This document shows, piece after piece, positions 9,759-19,890 of a DNA stretch of 64,000 nucleotides (position 1 is the stretch's first letter; each line of letters opens with the position of its first letter). The notes beneath the pieces were generated by a model that did no database searches, was not told the origin of the DNA, and saw only the letters and a program-made list of their open reading frames with translations. This DNA is from Asterias amurensis (lineage: Eukaryota; Echinodermata; Asteroidea; Forcipulatida; Asteriidae). Where the stretch lies: positions 11,983,391 through 12,047,390 of the forward strand of contig NC_092657.1 of assembly GCF_032118995.1 (NCBI RefSeq), written 5' to 3'. The translations under genes and the position numbers were made by a program.

Positions 9759-10745
9759 TCAATCAACTTGCCGTAGTTTCATGCTGCATGTCTTGAGAGA
9801 GTATTCGTCTCCCTTCCAGCTTTTCCATTGTACTCCTTGTAATCTTTGAAAATCTCCATCCTGGTAGTAATGACCATTGAGATGAGCCCTGAAACAATTT
9901 TTAAACCACCAGGCACCTTCCCTAATCTCCGCACAATTATTATTGTCCTTGGCATCGTTGTCCAGGTCCTTTGTAGTGAAGGGTCGTCCATTATGATTTG
10001 TCATTGAATCACCAGCTGTACTCCGATTATCGTATGAACCAACATGGAGAGTGTACTTATCACCTGTAACAGCAAACTCACCATAAGAAGACCAAGATGT
10101 GTTAGACTGCCAATCTTCCATATCTACTCTGAGCTCCCATAGACCTGACCCAGTAAGGTCACGCAGGATATCATTCCCCAGCCAGAGCTCATTATGTAGA
10201 TTACCAAACCCGGATTGGTATTCAGTCCAGTTACGGTAAAAGTCAACAGAGCCGTCTTGTCTCCTCTGGAACACCATCCAGCCTCCTCCATCGGTCTCCA
10301 TGTCGCAGTAAACCTGTAACCCATCAGTCAGACTTGTCGAGTCGATTGTGTATATGCCATTTTCACGGTAACCAGCTTGATACATCATCAGACAATCGAT
10401 GTAACTTTTATTGCAGGGCGTTGCAAATGAAGAGCTGTTTACATTATCACCATAGTATACACTTCCTCGCATCTTGACAAAGTCATCTGGGTTGTGAGCT
10501 CTGCTGGCATTATTCAACACACAAATACGCTTTGTGATGTGATAGTTGAATGAGCCACAGTTTGGGTTCATAGAGCAGTCTCGCCCACATATCACGGGTG
10601 AAGATACAGTTTTCAAGTGAATCACATGATTCAGTAAGGCTCGGTTTTCAGCCAAGTAAAACGTTTCGATGAATCGTTGCTGCTTTGCACTCAGACAGGT
10701 TTGTACCCCTAGTACAAGGCAGCAGATTGTAATGACAGTTTTCAT
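9759..10745 (-). CDS. Secreted PAN/apple-like + fibrinogen C-terminal domain protein (FReD)
   Basis: An intact single-exon frame of 328 residues from ATG 10745; an upstream in-frame ATG at 10754 would add three residues. Residues 1-20 form a signal peptide (MKTVITICCLVLGVQTCLSA). Residues 23-100 form a cysteine-containing PAN/apple-like module (SPVICGRDCSMNPNCGSFNY). A fibrinogen-related domain follows, with YCDMETDGGGWMVFQRR, the FGNLHNELWLGND segment, an Asp-rich calcium loop (DLDNDAKDNNNCAEI) and the WWFKNCFRAHLNGHYY/GVQWKSWKG region. The architecture fits a secreted lectin-like recognition molecule. Binding acetylated glycans is usual for tachylectin/ficolin-type FReDs but is an inference here. 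Its closest neighbours are 6990-7425 and 16113-17096. No intron is evident, which is unusual for FReDs. A TGACGTCA (CRE-like) site lies at about 10917-10924 upstream. Confidence 0.9.
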   Translation of the reverse strand: MKTVITICCLVLGVQTCLSAKQQRFIETFYLAENRALLNHVIHLKTVSSPVICGRDCSMNPNCGSFNYHITKRICVLNNASRAHNPDDFVKMRGSVYYGDNVNSSSFATPCNKSYIDCLMMYQAGYRENGIYTIDSTSLTDGLQVYCDMETDGGGWMVFQRRQDGSVDFYRNWTEYQSGFGNLHNELWLGNDILRDLTGSGLWELRVDMEDWQSNTSWSSYGEFAVTGDKYTLHVGSYDNRSTAGDSMTNHNGRPFTTKDLDNDAKDNNNCAEIREGAWWFKNCFRAHLNGHYYQDGDFQRLQGVQWKSWKGDEYSLKTCSMKLRQVD

Positions 10746-10754
10746 GATTAACAT

Positions 10755-11394
10755 TTGTTAATGACAGCAATCTGAATTGTTTAAAGAACTTATTTCACAA
10801 ATTCTTTGGTGGCAATTGTGTCCAAGCACTGAGAGTGTGTCTTTGACGAACAGTTTCTGATACAGTGACTAGATCTTTAGTCGCAGACCAATTTATGCAT
10901 ATACGCACTGCCTCTTGACGTCAATGAGATCACAGCTAATAGGTTGTAACAAAACAGCGATAGTAATAAGCTTTAAGATTAACGACACAATTATCATTGG
11001 CGGGTTTGGTGCACTATACTTTTCTCGCCCATGATAATTAAGTCAGGAATGCAATTACCATTAAGAAGGTAATTGTGCCTATACAATAACTTTGGCAGTA
11101 ATGTTCGTACAAAATCCTCTTTGTTTTGTAGTCCATTACCATGACTAGCCAGTGTATTCACTATCCTTAACCTTCAAATTGAGATGCCCGCGTGGACCAC
11201 ACGATCAATATTTAACAACTTGATACTTTACAGGTAAGGTTTCGGTAATTGAGGACCTTTCTGAAAATCCAATTAAAGTCTTACATAGATTAACGTGCAC
11301 AGGTTGTTTTTGCCAAGCAGCAGATTAAGCACGCCCTTGAGAATCAATTTATGACTCAGTCTCATCATCATTATCCATCATATAATTGCTGTCA
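10755..11394. other. Upstream region of the FReD gene, no gene
   Basis: Non-coding. It contains CTTGACGTCAATGAG near 10916, comparable to TTTGACGTCACCG near 8399 in the duplicated upstream segment of the truncated paralogue, so a CRE-type element may be shared. I see no convincing TATA box. Confidence 0.45.
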
Positions 11395-12010
11395 TCAATA
11401 TTCATATATTATTTTGCAAAGCTTTACTTTTTGAGATAAAACAATTATCAATTCTCGAAATAGAGAACAACGGATTTATTTTAAAGACAGTGGACACTAT
11501 TGGTAATTGTCAAAGACCAGTATTCTTACTTGTTGTATATCATCATATGCATAAAATAACAAACCTGTAAAAATTTGAGCTCAATCGGTCATCGAAGTTG
11601 CGAGATAATAATGAAAAAAAAAAAAAACACCCATGTCACACGAAGTTGTGTGCGTTCTGATGCTTGATTTCGAGACCTCAAATTGTAAACTTGATGTCTC
11701 GAAATCAAATTCGTGGAAAATAACGTCTTTCTCTAAAACTATGGCACTTCAGAGGAAGCCGTTTCTCACAATGTTTTATACTATCAACCTCTCCCTATTA
11801 CTCGTTACCAAGTGAGGTTTTATGCTAATAATTATTTTGAGTAATTACCAATAGTGTACACTGCCTTTAAACACATGTCATGACACGGCGAAACGTGCGG
11901 ACACAAGGTTGGGTTTTCCCGTTGTTTTCACTCGACTCCGATGACCGATTGAGTTTTAATGTTCACAGGTTTGTTATTTTATATATAAGTTGTGAAGCAC
12001 GAAGTGTGGC
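11395..12010. mobile_element. Interspersed repeat family 5 (copy 2, split by a MITE)
   Basis: The left part (GCTTTACTTTTTGAG ... CGGATTTATTTTAA) and right part (AAACACATGTCATGACACGG ... GGTTTGTTATTTTAT) match the continuous copy at 12800-13080. They are separated exactly by MITE 11481-11870. Confidence 0.8.
11481..11870 (+). mobile_element. MITE family 1 (copy 3) nested in a family-5 repeat
   Basis: Full-length family-1 element with TTAA at 11481-11484 and 11867-11870 and the central GATTTCGAGACCTCA/TGATGTCTCGAAATC inverted repeat. The sister family-5 copy at about 12940-12960 shows the empty site with a single TTAA, which proves duplication of TTAA on insertion. Confidence 0.92.
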
Positions 12011-12089
12011 CCTTTTGACACTCGGTTTTCCGATGTTTTGCGATTGCTTTAAATCCTAGTTTCGATCGTTCGTGCTTTCAAACGCGTTG

Positions 12090-12446
12090 TTTTAACACTT
12101 GGTTTATCTCAACATAGTATACACATAATAACATTGCTGTGGAAATTGGAACTCATTTGGTCGTCGAAGTTGCGATATTAGAATGGGGAACAAAAAACAT
12201 ACTTGTCACACGAAGTTTTGTGCTTTCAGATGCTTGATTTCGGGACATCAACATCTAATTCTGAGGTCTCGAGATTCAAATAATTTAGTGAAAATGAAGT
12301 TTTTTTCCTCGAAAACTGCGTTATTTCAGAGGGAGCCGTTTCTCACAATGTTTTATACCATCAACGGCTCCTCGTTACTCGTTATCAAGTAAGGTTTGAT
12401 GCTAACAATTATTTCGAGTAATTACCAGTAGTGTCCATTGATTTAA
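12090..12446 (+). mobile_element. MITE family 1 (copy 4, diverged)
   Basis: Family-1 interior and right end (TCACACGAAG, AGGGAGCCGTTTCTCACAAT, AATTACCAGTAGTGTCCA) with the left terminus eroded. The right boundary is ATTTAA. Noticeably more diverged than its neighbours, so older. Confidence 0.8.
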
Positions 12447-12719
12447 AATTTTCATGTAACGCTTCCGTATGAGATTGTGTAAAGACTGTCACAGATACTA
12501 GCATTAAACAAAACAGTTTTCTAGTGTATGCCTTAAACATAATCTTTGCGGCGAACGTGTGCGCGTGCAAAATAAGACCAGACAATTTTGTTTTCGCATA
12601 AGTAACGGACAGTATCAACAGTAATTTTTATATCTCGGTAACAAACTGTGAAGTTTGATTGGTCGAGAACCAATCATGTGACGCGCAACAACAAATTTAT
12701 GTTACGTGGCTCGGGGGTC

Positions 12720-12773
12720 GTTTTTTTTTCTTCCTAGGACGGACGTGGGCAATTAAAGCCATTGGACCCTTTC
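12720..12773. mobile_element. Family-4 foldback half-copy (left)
   Basis: T-tract, then CCTAGGACGGACGTGGGCAA, then CCATTGGACCCTTTCGG. The complementary CCGAAAGGGTCCAATGG lies at about 13100, followed by ATGGGCGTGTTTTT. The two halves flank a family-5 repeat, so they may be the arms of one element opened by insertion. Confidence 0.6.
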
Positions 12774-12789
12774 GGTTCAGAAAAAAAAA

Positions 12790-13080
12790 AAAGTTCACAG
12801 ATTTACAAATAACTTACAGGGTTTACAGAAGGCAATGGTGAAAGTCTTCTCTTGAAATATTATTCCATGAAATGCTTTACTTTTTTTGAAAACAGCAAAA
12901 CAATATAAATTCTCGTTAACGAGAAGTACGGATTTATTTTAAACACATGTCATGACACGGCGAAACGCGCGGAAACAAGGGTGGGTTTTTCCGTTGTTTT
13001 CTCCCGACTCCGATGACCGATTGAGCCTAAATTTTCACAGGTTTGTTATTTGATACAGAAGTTGTGGTACACAAAGTGTG
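12790..13080. mobile_element. Interspersed repeat family 5 (copy 3, uninterrupted)
   Basis: Starts near ACAAATAACTTACAGGGTTT and ends CACAGGTTTGTTATTTGAT. It provides the empty-site version (CGGATTTATTTTAAACACAT) of the MITE insertion at 11481. Confidence 0.8.
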
Positions 13081-13389
13081 GGCCTTGGATAACACTGTTT
13101 ACCGAAAGGGTCCAATGGCTTTAACATAAATGGGCGTGTTTTTGCCCGAATAACACTCTTGCGCACGCACGAGCTATAGAGATAACCGCAAGGGACCTTG
13201 GGCCACTGGTGGTGGTATGTGGAATGAAAATAGTTGTGGTAAATAAATGGGGACCACACAACCTGCCTTTCTTCTACTATCGCTTCACACAATGGTGTAC
13301 AGGTTGTGATGAACCAGTCTACCTCCTATGTTTCTTCCTCCATGGTCTAATCATGGAGATATACTATCCATGGTTTATTTTTAAACTGG

Positions 13390-13505
13390 GCACATTTGGT
13401 AATTAATGTCGAACCGGTATTTTCACTTGATTTGGTAATTATTGTCGAAGACCAGTATTTTCACTTGATGTATCCCAACATAAGATAAGAAACCTCTGGA
13501 AAAAA
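13390..13505 (+). mobile_element. MITE family 1 left-end fragment, internally duplicated
   Basis: TTTGGTAATTAATGTCGAA and TTTGGTAATTATTGTCGAAG, each followed by CAGTATTTTCACTTGAT-like sequence, show a short tandem duplication of the family-1 left end. Homology stops before the central palindrome. Confidence 0.6.
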
Positions 13506-13549
13506 CAACATTATTTTTGTTTCATATTTTTGTGTCCTCCAGATGCATA

Positions 13550-14614
13550 CACTCTAAAAAAAGAAGTGTAAAAACTTGCTGAGTAAATGTGCTGGGTACG
13601 AAAGTTGGGTAACTTCTTACGCAATGTTGGGCTATGTGGCTTTTTGGCCAGTACTCTCGAGAAGGTAACTTGTACCTTTTTAAGTCGCATACAAAAATTC
13701 GCCAGTGAAAGCAACTTATGGGTACAAAAACACATTTTCCTCGCAACAGGGTCAAGTTTACCTTGCGACGTACTAAAAAAAGCAGGACATGCTCATTTTT
13801 GTGGTAAAATGTTGCACGTAATTGGGTAAACTGCTCCTCGTGGAAACCATTTTACCCATAATGCAACGTGCACATTACACACGGACGTATACAAGTCGCA
13901 GGCACAAGTCACAATCAAAGGTGGATGGGGTGGACATAGTTCTGATGTTGCATGCGGTCGTTGATGTTCTGATGTTCATTTAACCACAGTTGAGAGAATT
14001 TTGGCATTATGTTTGAGGTACAACAGTCTGTTGAAGTGAGAAATGCATCACCAGGAAATACGTAGATAGCAGCTTCAATTTCGTCAATAACAGGTTTGGC
14101 AAAACCAAACGGCTCTTTTGAGAGCCAACAACACCGCTTCTAAAAAGAGATTGTTACTTATAGTCTGCTCGCTAAAATTTTGTTTTCGTTTTCACCCCCT
14201 GAATGTACACAAACACTCCGGTCGTTTTATGCAAGGTGGTTATAGGGTTGTGATCACCATATATTAATCGGATATTATACTGTCCAGTCCAATTCAATGT
14301 ATATATGTCTTTTTTAATTTTTTAGTAGTGTCCGTTTTGCTGCCAAAATGCACTACTTCTTTTTTACTCAACACTTGGGGTTATGGTGCTCAACTACTGA
14401 GTAAATGGGTAGTCGGTTGTTGGGTACATTTAGACACAACAAAGTTGGGTTAGAAATTTGACGCATAGTTGGGTAGCCGTTTTACACAGAAATTGAGTAA
14501 ATTACGACGCAACCCCTGTTGCGTACCGCTTTACACTCCAAACGACCATGTTCCCTTTTGAACACCACAAAGAGTAAAATTTTACGCAACATTGGGTATT
14601 TTTTTCTTAGAGTG
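13550..14614. mobile_element. Non-autonomous DNA transposon with TA target duplication
   Basis: Terminal inverted repeats CACTCTAA.../...TTAGAGTG, flanked on both sides by TA (13548-13549 and 14615-14616). The 1,065-bp interior has repeated GGGTAA/TTGGGTA motifs facing inward from both ends and no transposase frame. TA duplication suggests Tc1/mariner-type mobilisation, inferred from ends and target site only. Confidence 0.75.
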
Positions 14615-14834
14615 TAAGTGATGTTTGTAATGCAGTGTACTATTAAATTTCATCAAAAAACATTAGGGACCACAGCCGTTCATCATGACCGTCAGTCTAT
14701 TTTCATAATTGCCCTCCCTCCCCCTCCCAACCATATCCAAACATATTTTATCGGGCAATCAAGACTTGGCAATGAAAGCAAGCGCGACGTATTTTATGGA
14801 CAAAAGGTATAGTTGTACAAAATACGCAGTTTTA

Positions 14835-14925
14835 CATGGTACATGGTACTAAATGTACATGTACATTGTACATGTAACGTGTACGTGTGTGTGTGTGTGT
14901 GTATGTGTACATGTTTGTAAGTGTA
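14835..14925. repeat. TG/TACATG microsatellite
   Basis: GTACATG palindromic repeats merge into a (TG)n run of about ten units (14885-14901). Confidence 0.85.
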
Positions 14926-14989
14926 TTAATTTTCCACAACTATTATTATGTCGAAGTACGCATGTGCATGGACAAATGTATAGTTAACT

Positions 14990-15046
14990 ACGCCCATTTA
15001 TGTTAATTGCCCGCGTTCGTACTAAGGAAAAAAAAAAAAACGCACA
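14990..15046. mobile_element. Family-4 foldback half-copy
   Basis: ATTTATGTTAATTGCCCGCG, then TTCGTACTAAGG, then an A-tract. It matches the right arm of the element at 23514-23661 (TTTTATGTTAATTGCCCACG). The partner arm is absent. Confidence 0.6.
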
Positions 15047-16112
15047 CCGGTGTACATCACCTTGATCGTTCCCGGCGTTGGTCGATTTCCAGCGCTGTGT
15101 ACGAAACAACCGCGGGTTCGAGGGAATTGTTTCTTGTTCGTCTGCTTATAACACAATGAATAGTCGGTCGTAACAATATTTGAATATGACAACAGACCTT
15201 CGAGAAGAGGAATAACAATTATACAAAGGTATAACAAAACAATTGTTGCACGCTGTGACTGGGGTCCATGGGTTTTGTACACCCTCGAGGGTAAATGGCA
15301 CCCTCGGCTTCGGCTTCGTACATGTGGTAGTGTGTAATGTGTCGTGACTGTGTTCAGACGATCCAACCGTGTAGCTTAACTTACTGTACACCTAAATGAG
15401 ACTGACTGGTTGTTGGAAGCAATAGTAGGCATGGACCAAAGCAATTTAATTTCCATGGTTACTATTTTCCCTGAGTGAGACTTAATGAGATTTTGATCAA
15501 TAGAGACGCCTTGGGAGTGAAGTAATTGTTTCATCGATTCTTTGGTGTAATATAAGTTAAGAAGACTGAAGGTCCGCACCAATCGTCGCGCCCTTTCCAT
15601 AGCGAGCTCAAGTAATTAGAAAATAATGACTTAAATTTCACCGACGGCCCTCTACCAAGAACGAGCGCTTAACTCACATGCAATGCCTACGCGTAAAGTA
15701 TTACACTGTTAAGTATTTACTGTGTGGTCCGCACGAGCAACCTGAAGGTCTGGTAATTTTAATGACGAATACTCACTCCCCCTAAGTATAGCTCCAATCG
15801 ATAGCCCTAACTCTGCAAACGTGACTGCCTACAAATTACAGCACTTTTGGTCAGACAGTTGGTTGCAGTGGTGATCTTGACCAACAAGAGCACATCAAAG
15901 CTAAATCCAGGACAATTGATTGTGTCGTATCTTCGGGCCTAAACGTCAGTTTGGCCGAGCAGACATGGTGACGCATTGAGTGGAGTGTACTGCCTTTACA
16001 ATTGTCTGCCACCACGCGAAGGAGTTCATTTGATTGGCTAAATTTTGAGAAAGACTTACAACCAGTGGGATTTACTACTGAAAAATTGATACATCCACTA
16101 GAAACGATCAAC
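15047..16112. other. Upstream of the plus-strand FReD gene, no gene recognised
   Basis: No convincing exon. The FReD open frame extends upstream to an ATG at 16002, but those 37 extra codons precede the signal peptide and show no paralogue counterpart, so I treat them as 5-prime leader. Confidence 0.5.
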
Positions 16113-17096
16113 ATGGATGTCATCATTCCAACCTTGATTTTGACTCTGGTTGTACAAACCTGCCAGTTTGCAAACCAAAAACGGTTCATCGAAATGTTCT
16201 ACATGGCTGAAAATAGAGCCTTACTGAACCACACGTTTCAGTGGAAGACTGTATCTTCTCCTATGATATGCGGTCGAGACTGCTCCATGGATTCACAGTG
16301 CATGTCGTTCAACTACCACGTATGTACACAGGTGTGTGTTTTAAATAATGCCAGCAGAGCTGACAGCCAAGATGACTTTGTTGAGTTGCAAGGAAGTTTG
16401 TACTATGATGACAATGTGAACAACACTTCGTTTTCAGCACCCAGCCGTGAAAGTTATGGCAGTTGTATGGAGATGTATCAAGCTGGTTACCTTGACAGTG
16501 GCATATACACAATATACCCTACAAGTCTGACTGATAGGTTACATGTCTACTGTGATATGGAAACAGATGGAGGAGGCTGGATCGTGTTCCAGAGGAGACA
16601 GAATGGGTCTGTTGATTTTTACCGTAACTGGACTGAATACCAAACTGGTTTTGGTGATCTACATAATGAGTTCTGGTTGGGGAATGATATCCTGCGTGAC
16701 CTCACTGCGTCAGGAAAATGGGAGCTCAGAGTAGATATCGAAGATTGGCAGTCAAATTCAGCTTGGGCTTCTTATGGTGAGTTTGCTGTGACAGGTGAAA
16801 AATACACTCTCCTGGTTGGCTCATACGACGCTAACAGCTCAGCTGGTGATTCAATGGCATATCATAATGGACGACCCTTTACAACAAAAGACCAGGACAA
16901 CGATATTAATAAGGCTAATTGTGCAGAGGTAAGGGAAGGTGCCTGGTGGTTTAGAACCTGCTTTGATGCACATCTCAATGCTAAATACTACCCTGATGGT
17001 TTTTTCCCGAGATATTATGGAATACAATGGAAAAGCTGGAAGGGAGATAGATATTCCCTCAAGAAATGCAACATGAAACTACGGCAAGTACAGTGA
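16113..17096 (+). CDS. Secreted PAN/apple-like + fibrinogen C-terminal domain protein (FReD)
   Basis: Intact single-exon gene of 327 residues. I chose ATG 16113 because it starts the signal peptide (MDVIIPTLILTLVVQTCQFA); the open frame continues 37 codons upstream. The PAN/apple-like module (SPMICGRDCSMDSQCMSFNY) covers about residues 23-100. The fibrinogen domain covers about 110-325, with YCDMETDGGGWIVFQRR, FGDLHNEFWLGNDI, the calcium-type loop DQDNDINKANCAEV and WWFRTCFDAHLNAKYY. Predicted extracellular lectin-like recognition protein, probably defence-related by analogy with ficolin/tachylectin FReDs. It lies opposite in strand to the other two copies, about 5.4 kb away. A further 3-prime relic follows at 17868. 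The lack of introns in all copies suggests duplication from an intronless progenitor. Confidence 0.9.
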   Translation: MDVIIPTLILTLVVQTCQFANQKRFIEMFYMAENRALLNHTFQWKTVSSPMICGRDCSMDSQCMSFNYHVCTQVCVLNNASRADSQDDFVELQGSLYYDDNVNNTSFSAPSRESYGSCMEMYQAGYLDSGIYTIYPTSLTDRLHVYCDMETDGGGWIVFQRRQNGSVDFYRNWTEYQTGFGDLHNEFWLGNDILRDLTASGKWELRVDIEDWQSNSAWASYGEFAVTGEKYTLLVGSYDANSSAGDSMAYHNGRPFTTKDQDNDINKANCAEVREGAWWFRTCFDAHLNAKYYPDGFFPRYYGIQWKSWKGDRYSLKKCNMKLRQVQ

Positions 17097-17288
17097 TTTC
17101 CCAATCTGTACCAACAATTAAAACTCCGAGTAAATAACTATTAAAAGAGAAAACAAATATATAATGAACTTAAAGTATGACACAGTAAAGTTAGTTTTCA
17201 TTCGGTCATTATACATTATCATTTGTTTGCACTGCAATTGTCATTGTCATGTACTCGTAAGATGTTTGTAGCCTTAGTTAAAACATAC

Positions 17289-17690
17289 TGTAACGTACTG
17301 CCAGGGTCCTTGTTTGCTCTGTAGCCAAACGCAGACAGAAAACAAACGAACTCAAATTCCGTTCAATATGAAACACAATGATTTATTTAATACTTCGAGA
17401 AGGACAACTTATTCCATGCTCACTCACTGAACTCAACATTTGGTCTGTCTACACATCTTAATCATACACAATACGTTATATAGAAAAGGCGCCAAAACAA
17501 CGCATCCGGTCCGCGCACCTGGATAATCTCTTATAATTATGTGTTACAATGTTATACATCATCGATAGTTCGTCCAATCACAGAACAGTTCACCAAAAGT
17601 TCAAGCCAGCTGCCGTGGGAGCGTTGTCCTCCAAGATCCGGCAGGGCCACTCCAACGCACCGGCGGAGCGCACAGTTTCAGTTCGTTACA
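17289..17690 (-). mobile_element. Solo LTR with 4-bp target duplication ATAC
   Basis: A 402-bp segment with ends TGTAACGTACTG and CAGTTCGTTACA, flanked by ATAC on both sides (17285-17288 and 17691-17694). Read on the minus strand it has a TATA-like CTATATAA (about 17476-17483) followed about 95 bases later by AATAAA (17382-17387), the usual U3-R-U5 order of an LTR. No internal retroelement remains. It lies in the 3-prime flank of the FReD gene. Confidence 0.8.
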
Positions 17691-17867
17691 ATACACAAAC
17701 TAACAGTATTAGACTGACATGAACTAACAATGGCATAATTACTATTTTGACACAAATAAAAAGACATTAACTGGTAAATACTTTGTTAAACGAGACAGCG
17801 ATGTTTCATTTTAAGTGAATATCCCGAAAGGTCAATATTGCACAAATCACAGTTAAACCCTGATCAA

Positions 17868-17945
17868 GGAAGACAGTGGAAAAGCTGAAAGGGAGCTGGG
17901 AATTCCCTCAAGAAATGCAGCATGAAACTATGGCAAGTAATTTCC
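17868..17945 (+). pseudogene. 3-prime relic of a FReD gene
   Basis: AGTGGAAAAGCTGAAAGGGA, then a segment containing TTCCCTCAAGAAATGCAGCA and ATGAAACTATGGCAAGTA. This is the last 25 codons or so of the fibrinogen domain as in 17027-17096 (WKSWKGD...SLKKCNMKLRQV), with several changes. No upstream part of the gene is present. The flank after it (GTCAATATTGCAAACAAT) also repeats locally (17840 and 18085), so this is a remnant of a tandem duplication. Confidence 0.75.
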
Positions 17946-18465
17946 TACTCTTTGTAAAGAACTTGAACCTCAAATAAGTTTGTTTAAAAAAATTAAGATG
18001 TTACACAGATTTAAATAAATTAAGTCGTAGTGTTGACAAAAGATACAGTGGCATTTCAGTTTAAGTGTACTTGAAATGTTTCCACAATGTCAATATTGCA
18101 AACAATGGGAGACTTTAAGGCGCAAGGTGGCAGAAGACTTACCAGGTAAATTGCCATTTTTTACGTAGTTCTGAGCAGGCACACATTCCTAACAGTACGT
18201 TAGATTTCCTATACAATGTGGCTTTACCAAAACTATAAACGTGAAAAGTGATCGTTTAGATTATACACAAATATTTTTTAAATTTCATGTTGTGTTTCCT
18301 GTGACGAATACAAAATAGTATACTTTAACACTAATTGTTTTTGTAACTAAATGATGTATGTGAAAATATTGCTAAAGTCAATACTTAACAGTAACAATAG
18401 TAGTAATAATTGCTGTTGTAGTGGTTTTGTGAAAGCTTGGAAAATGTCTTGCTTAGTTGTGGTGA

Positions 18466-18610
18466 TAGACTATGTGACCTCTGACCTTTGCGTTTTGGCA
18501 GCCAGCTAGAAAGTACCACAACTACGTGTCTTTATGTTTAGCAAAACATGACTTGGACAGTGTTTTGTCAACAGAGGGCGGTTTGAATGTAAACATAAGT
18601 CACAGTCATT
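18466..18610. mobile_element. Diverged relative of the 5549-5683 MITE
   Basis: ATAGACTATGTGACCTCTG at the left, an internal GAGGGCGGTT, TTTACATTC in reverse sense, and a weak complement ending GTCATTGTCTAGT. The arms are much less perfect than at 5549. Confidence 0.5.
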
Positions 18611-18619
18611 GTCTAGTGA

Positions 18620-19400
18620 ACGGGAGATTAGGCAAGACGAACATGATGAGCTGGGTTTTTTTTTCAGGTAACAACATCAAATAAATTACTATTTCATTCG
18701 TTTCATTTGCTGTAGATTAATATAAAAAAAATGGATTTTGAAAAGTGTTCGCAAAATGAAAAAAATATGAGCTTGTTTGTAAGGTAACATCAAAAAATTA
18801 ATCTCTATATTATTGCAATTGCGCCTAAAATCCATATTTGTTTGAATTGTTTGATTTTTAAAAATATTGGGCAAGACTAAAATGATAGACAGGTTTTTCA
18901 GGTAACAACATACAATTAATCTGTTTTATGTTTCAATTGCTCTGGATTGATAGTTGTTTGAAATGTTTGGAATTTAGCAAGACGGGAATGATGTGAAAAT
19001 TAAATCAGTCTCAAATTTTTACTTCAAATCTTAAGATTAATAAAGTTTTTTTTTAAATGTTTGGATTTTATTATGATTAGGCAAGACGAAAATTATGACC
19101 TGTTTTTTTCGGAAAACATCAATAATATTAACTCATTAGCTTTAGAATAATAATGGTTTGAAATGTTTGTACTTAGGCAAAAAGATTAGGCAATGCGAAA
19201 ATGATGAGCTGGTTTCTTAGGTAACAAAACAAAATAAATCTCTAAATAGTTTTTCAATTGCTGTAGATTAATAATGGTAAAAATGTTTGTACTCTAAAAA
19301 GATTAGGCAATGCGAAAAAGATGTGCTTGTTACTCAGGAAACAGCATTATTATTATTATTTCAATTGCTGTAGATTAGTGATTGTTTGAAAGGTCTTAAT
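18620..19400. repeat. Degenerate minisatellite, about 115-bp period, about seven units
   Basis: The motif TTAGGCAAGACGAAAATGAT recurs in degenerate form near 18632, 18750, 18870, 18976, 19079, 19190 and 19310. Each is followed by AGGTAACAACAT, then AATTGCTGTAGATTAATA, then TGGTTTGAAATGTTTG. The units vary in length and are AT-rich. Confidence 0.8.
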
Positions 19401-19890
19401 GTATAATTGTTTGAAATAATTAGTTTTTATAAAGAAATATTTATTTATTATTAATACACAGTGGAAATAAAAAGTCCCGACTTCAAATATACAAAACTTT
19501 CAAGTTTTGATTTGCTGTAATTCATTGATTGTCAATAGTACCTGTGATATAAAAATTAGATATTATGAATTGGTGATATTGGTTGTTTTTGTGTTGTATA
19601 CACTACTGTTAACTAAATTTTAACTTCTAATTATTCCAAGCTGACAATAGTTGTGAATGATTAGTATCATAACATTTGACATTATGCCAATAAGCATAGT
19701 CAATTTATCAAATTCTTATTGATGATTCTGAATGACTAAAATGATCAATAGTTAATATACTGACTTTTATTTCATATATTATTTATATTTGTGGCTTCCT
19801 TTGAACTATTCTCACACAAGTCCAATGTCATGCAACGCCGGACTGTTCGACCCCTAAGAAACTCGTTTGGACAGTGAATCACAAGTTTCC
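19401..19890. other. AT-rich intergenic, nothing recognised
   Basis: No open frame, RNA gene or repeat boundary that I can support. Confidence 0.5.

Noticed and set aside
13511..13829. Frames of 74-80 codons on both strands
   Set aside because: They lie in and across the left end of the TA-flanked transposon and have no recognisable content.
16002..16112. Upstream ATG extension of the plus-strand FReD gene
   Set aside because: The 37 codons precede the signal peptide and have no counterpart in the paralogues, so the ATG at 16113 is preferred.
18620..19400. CRISPR-like array
   Set aside because: The units are about 115 bp, degenerate and directly adjoining without uniform spacers, in an animal genome: a minisatellite.
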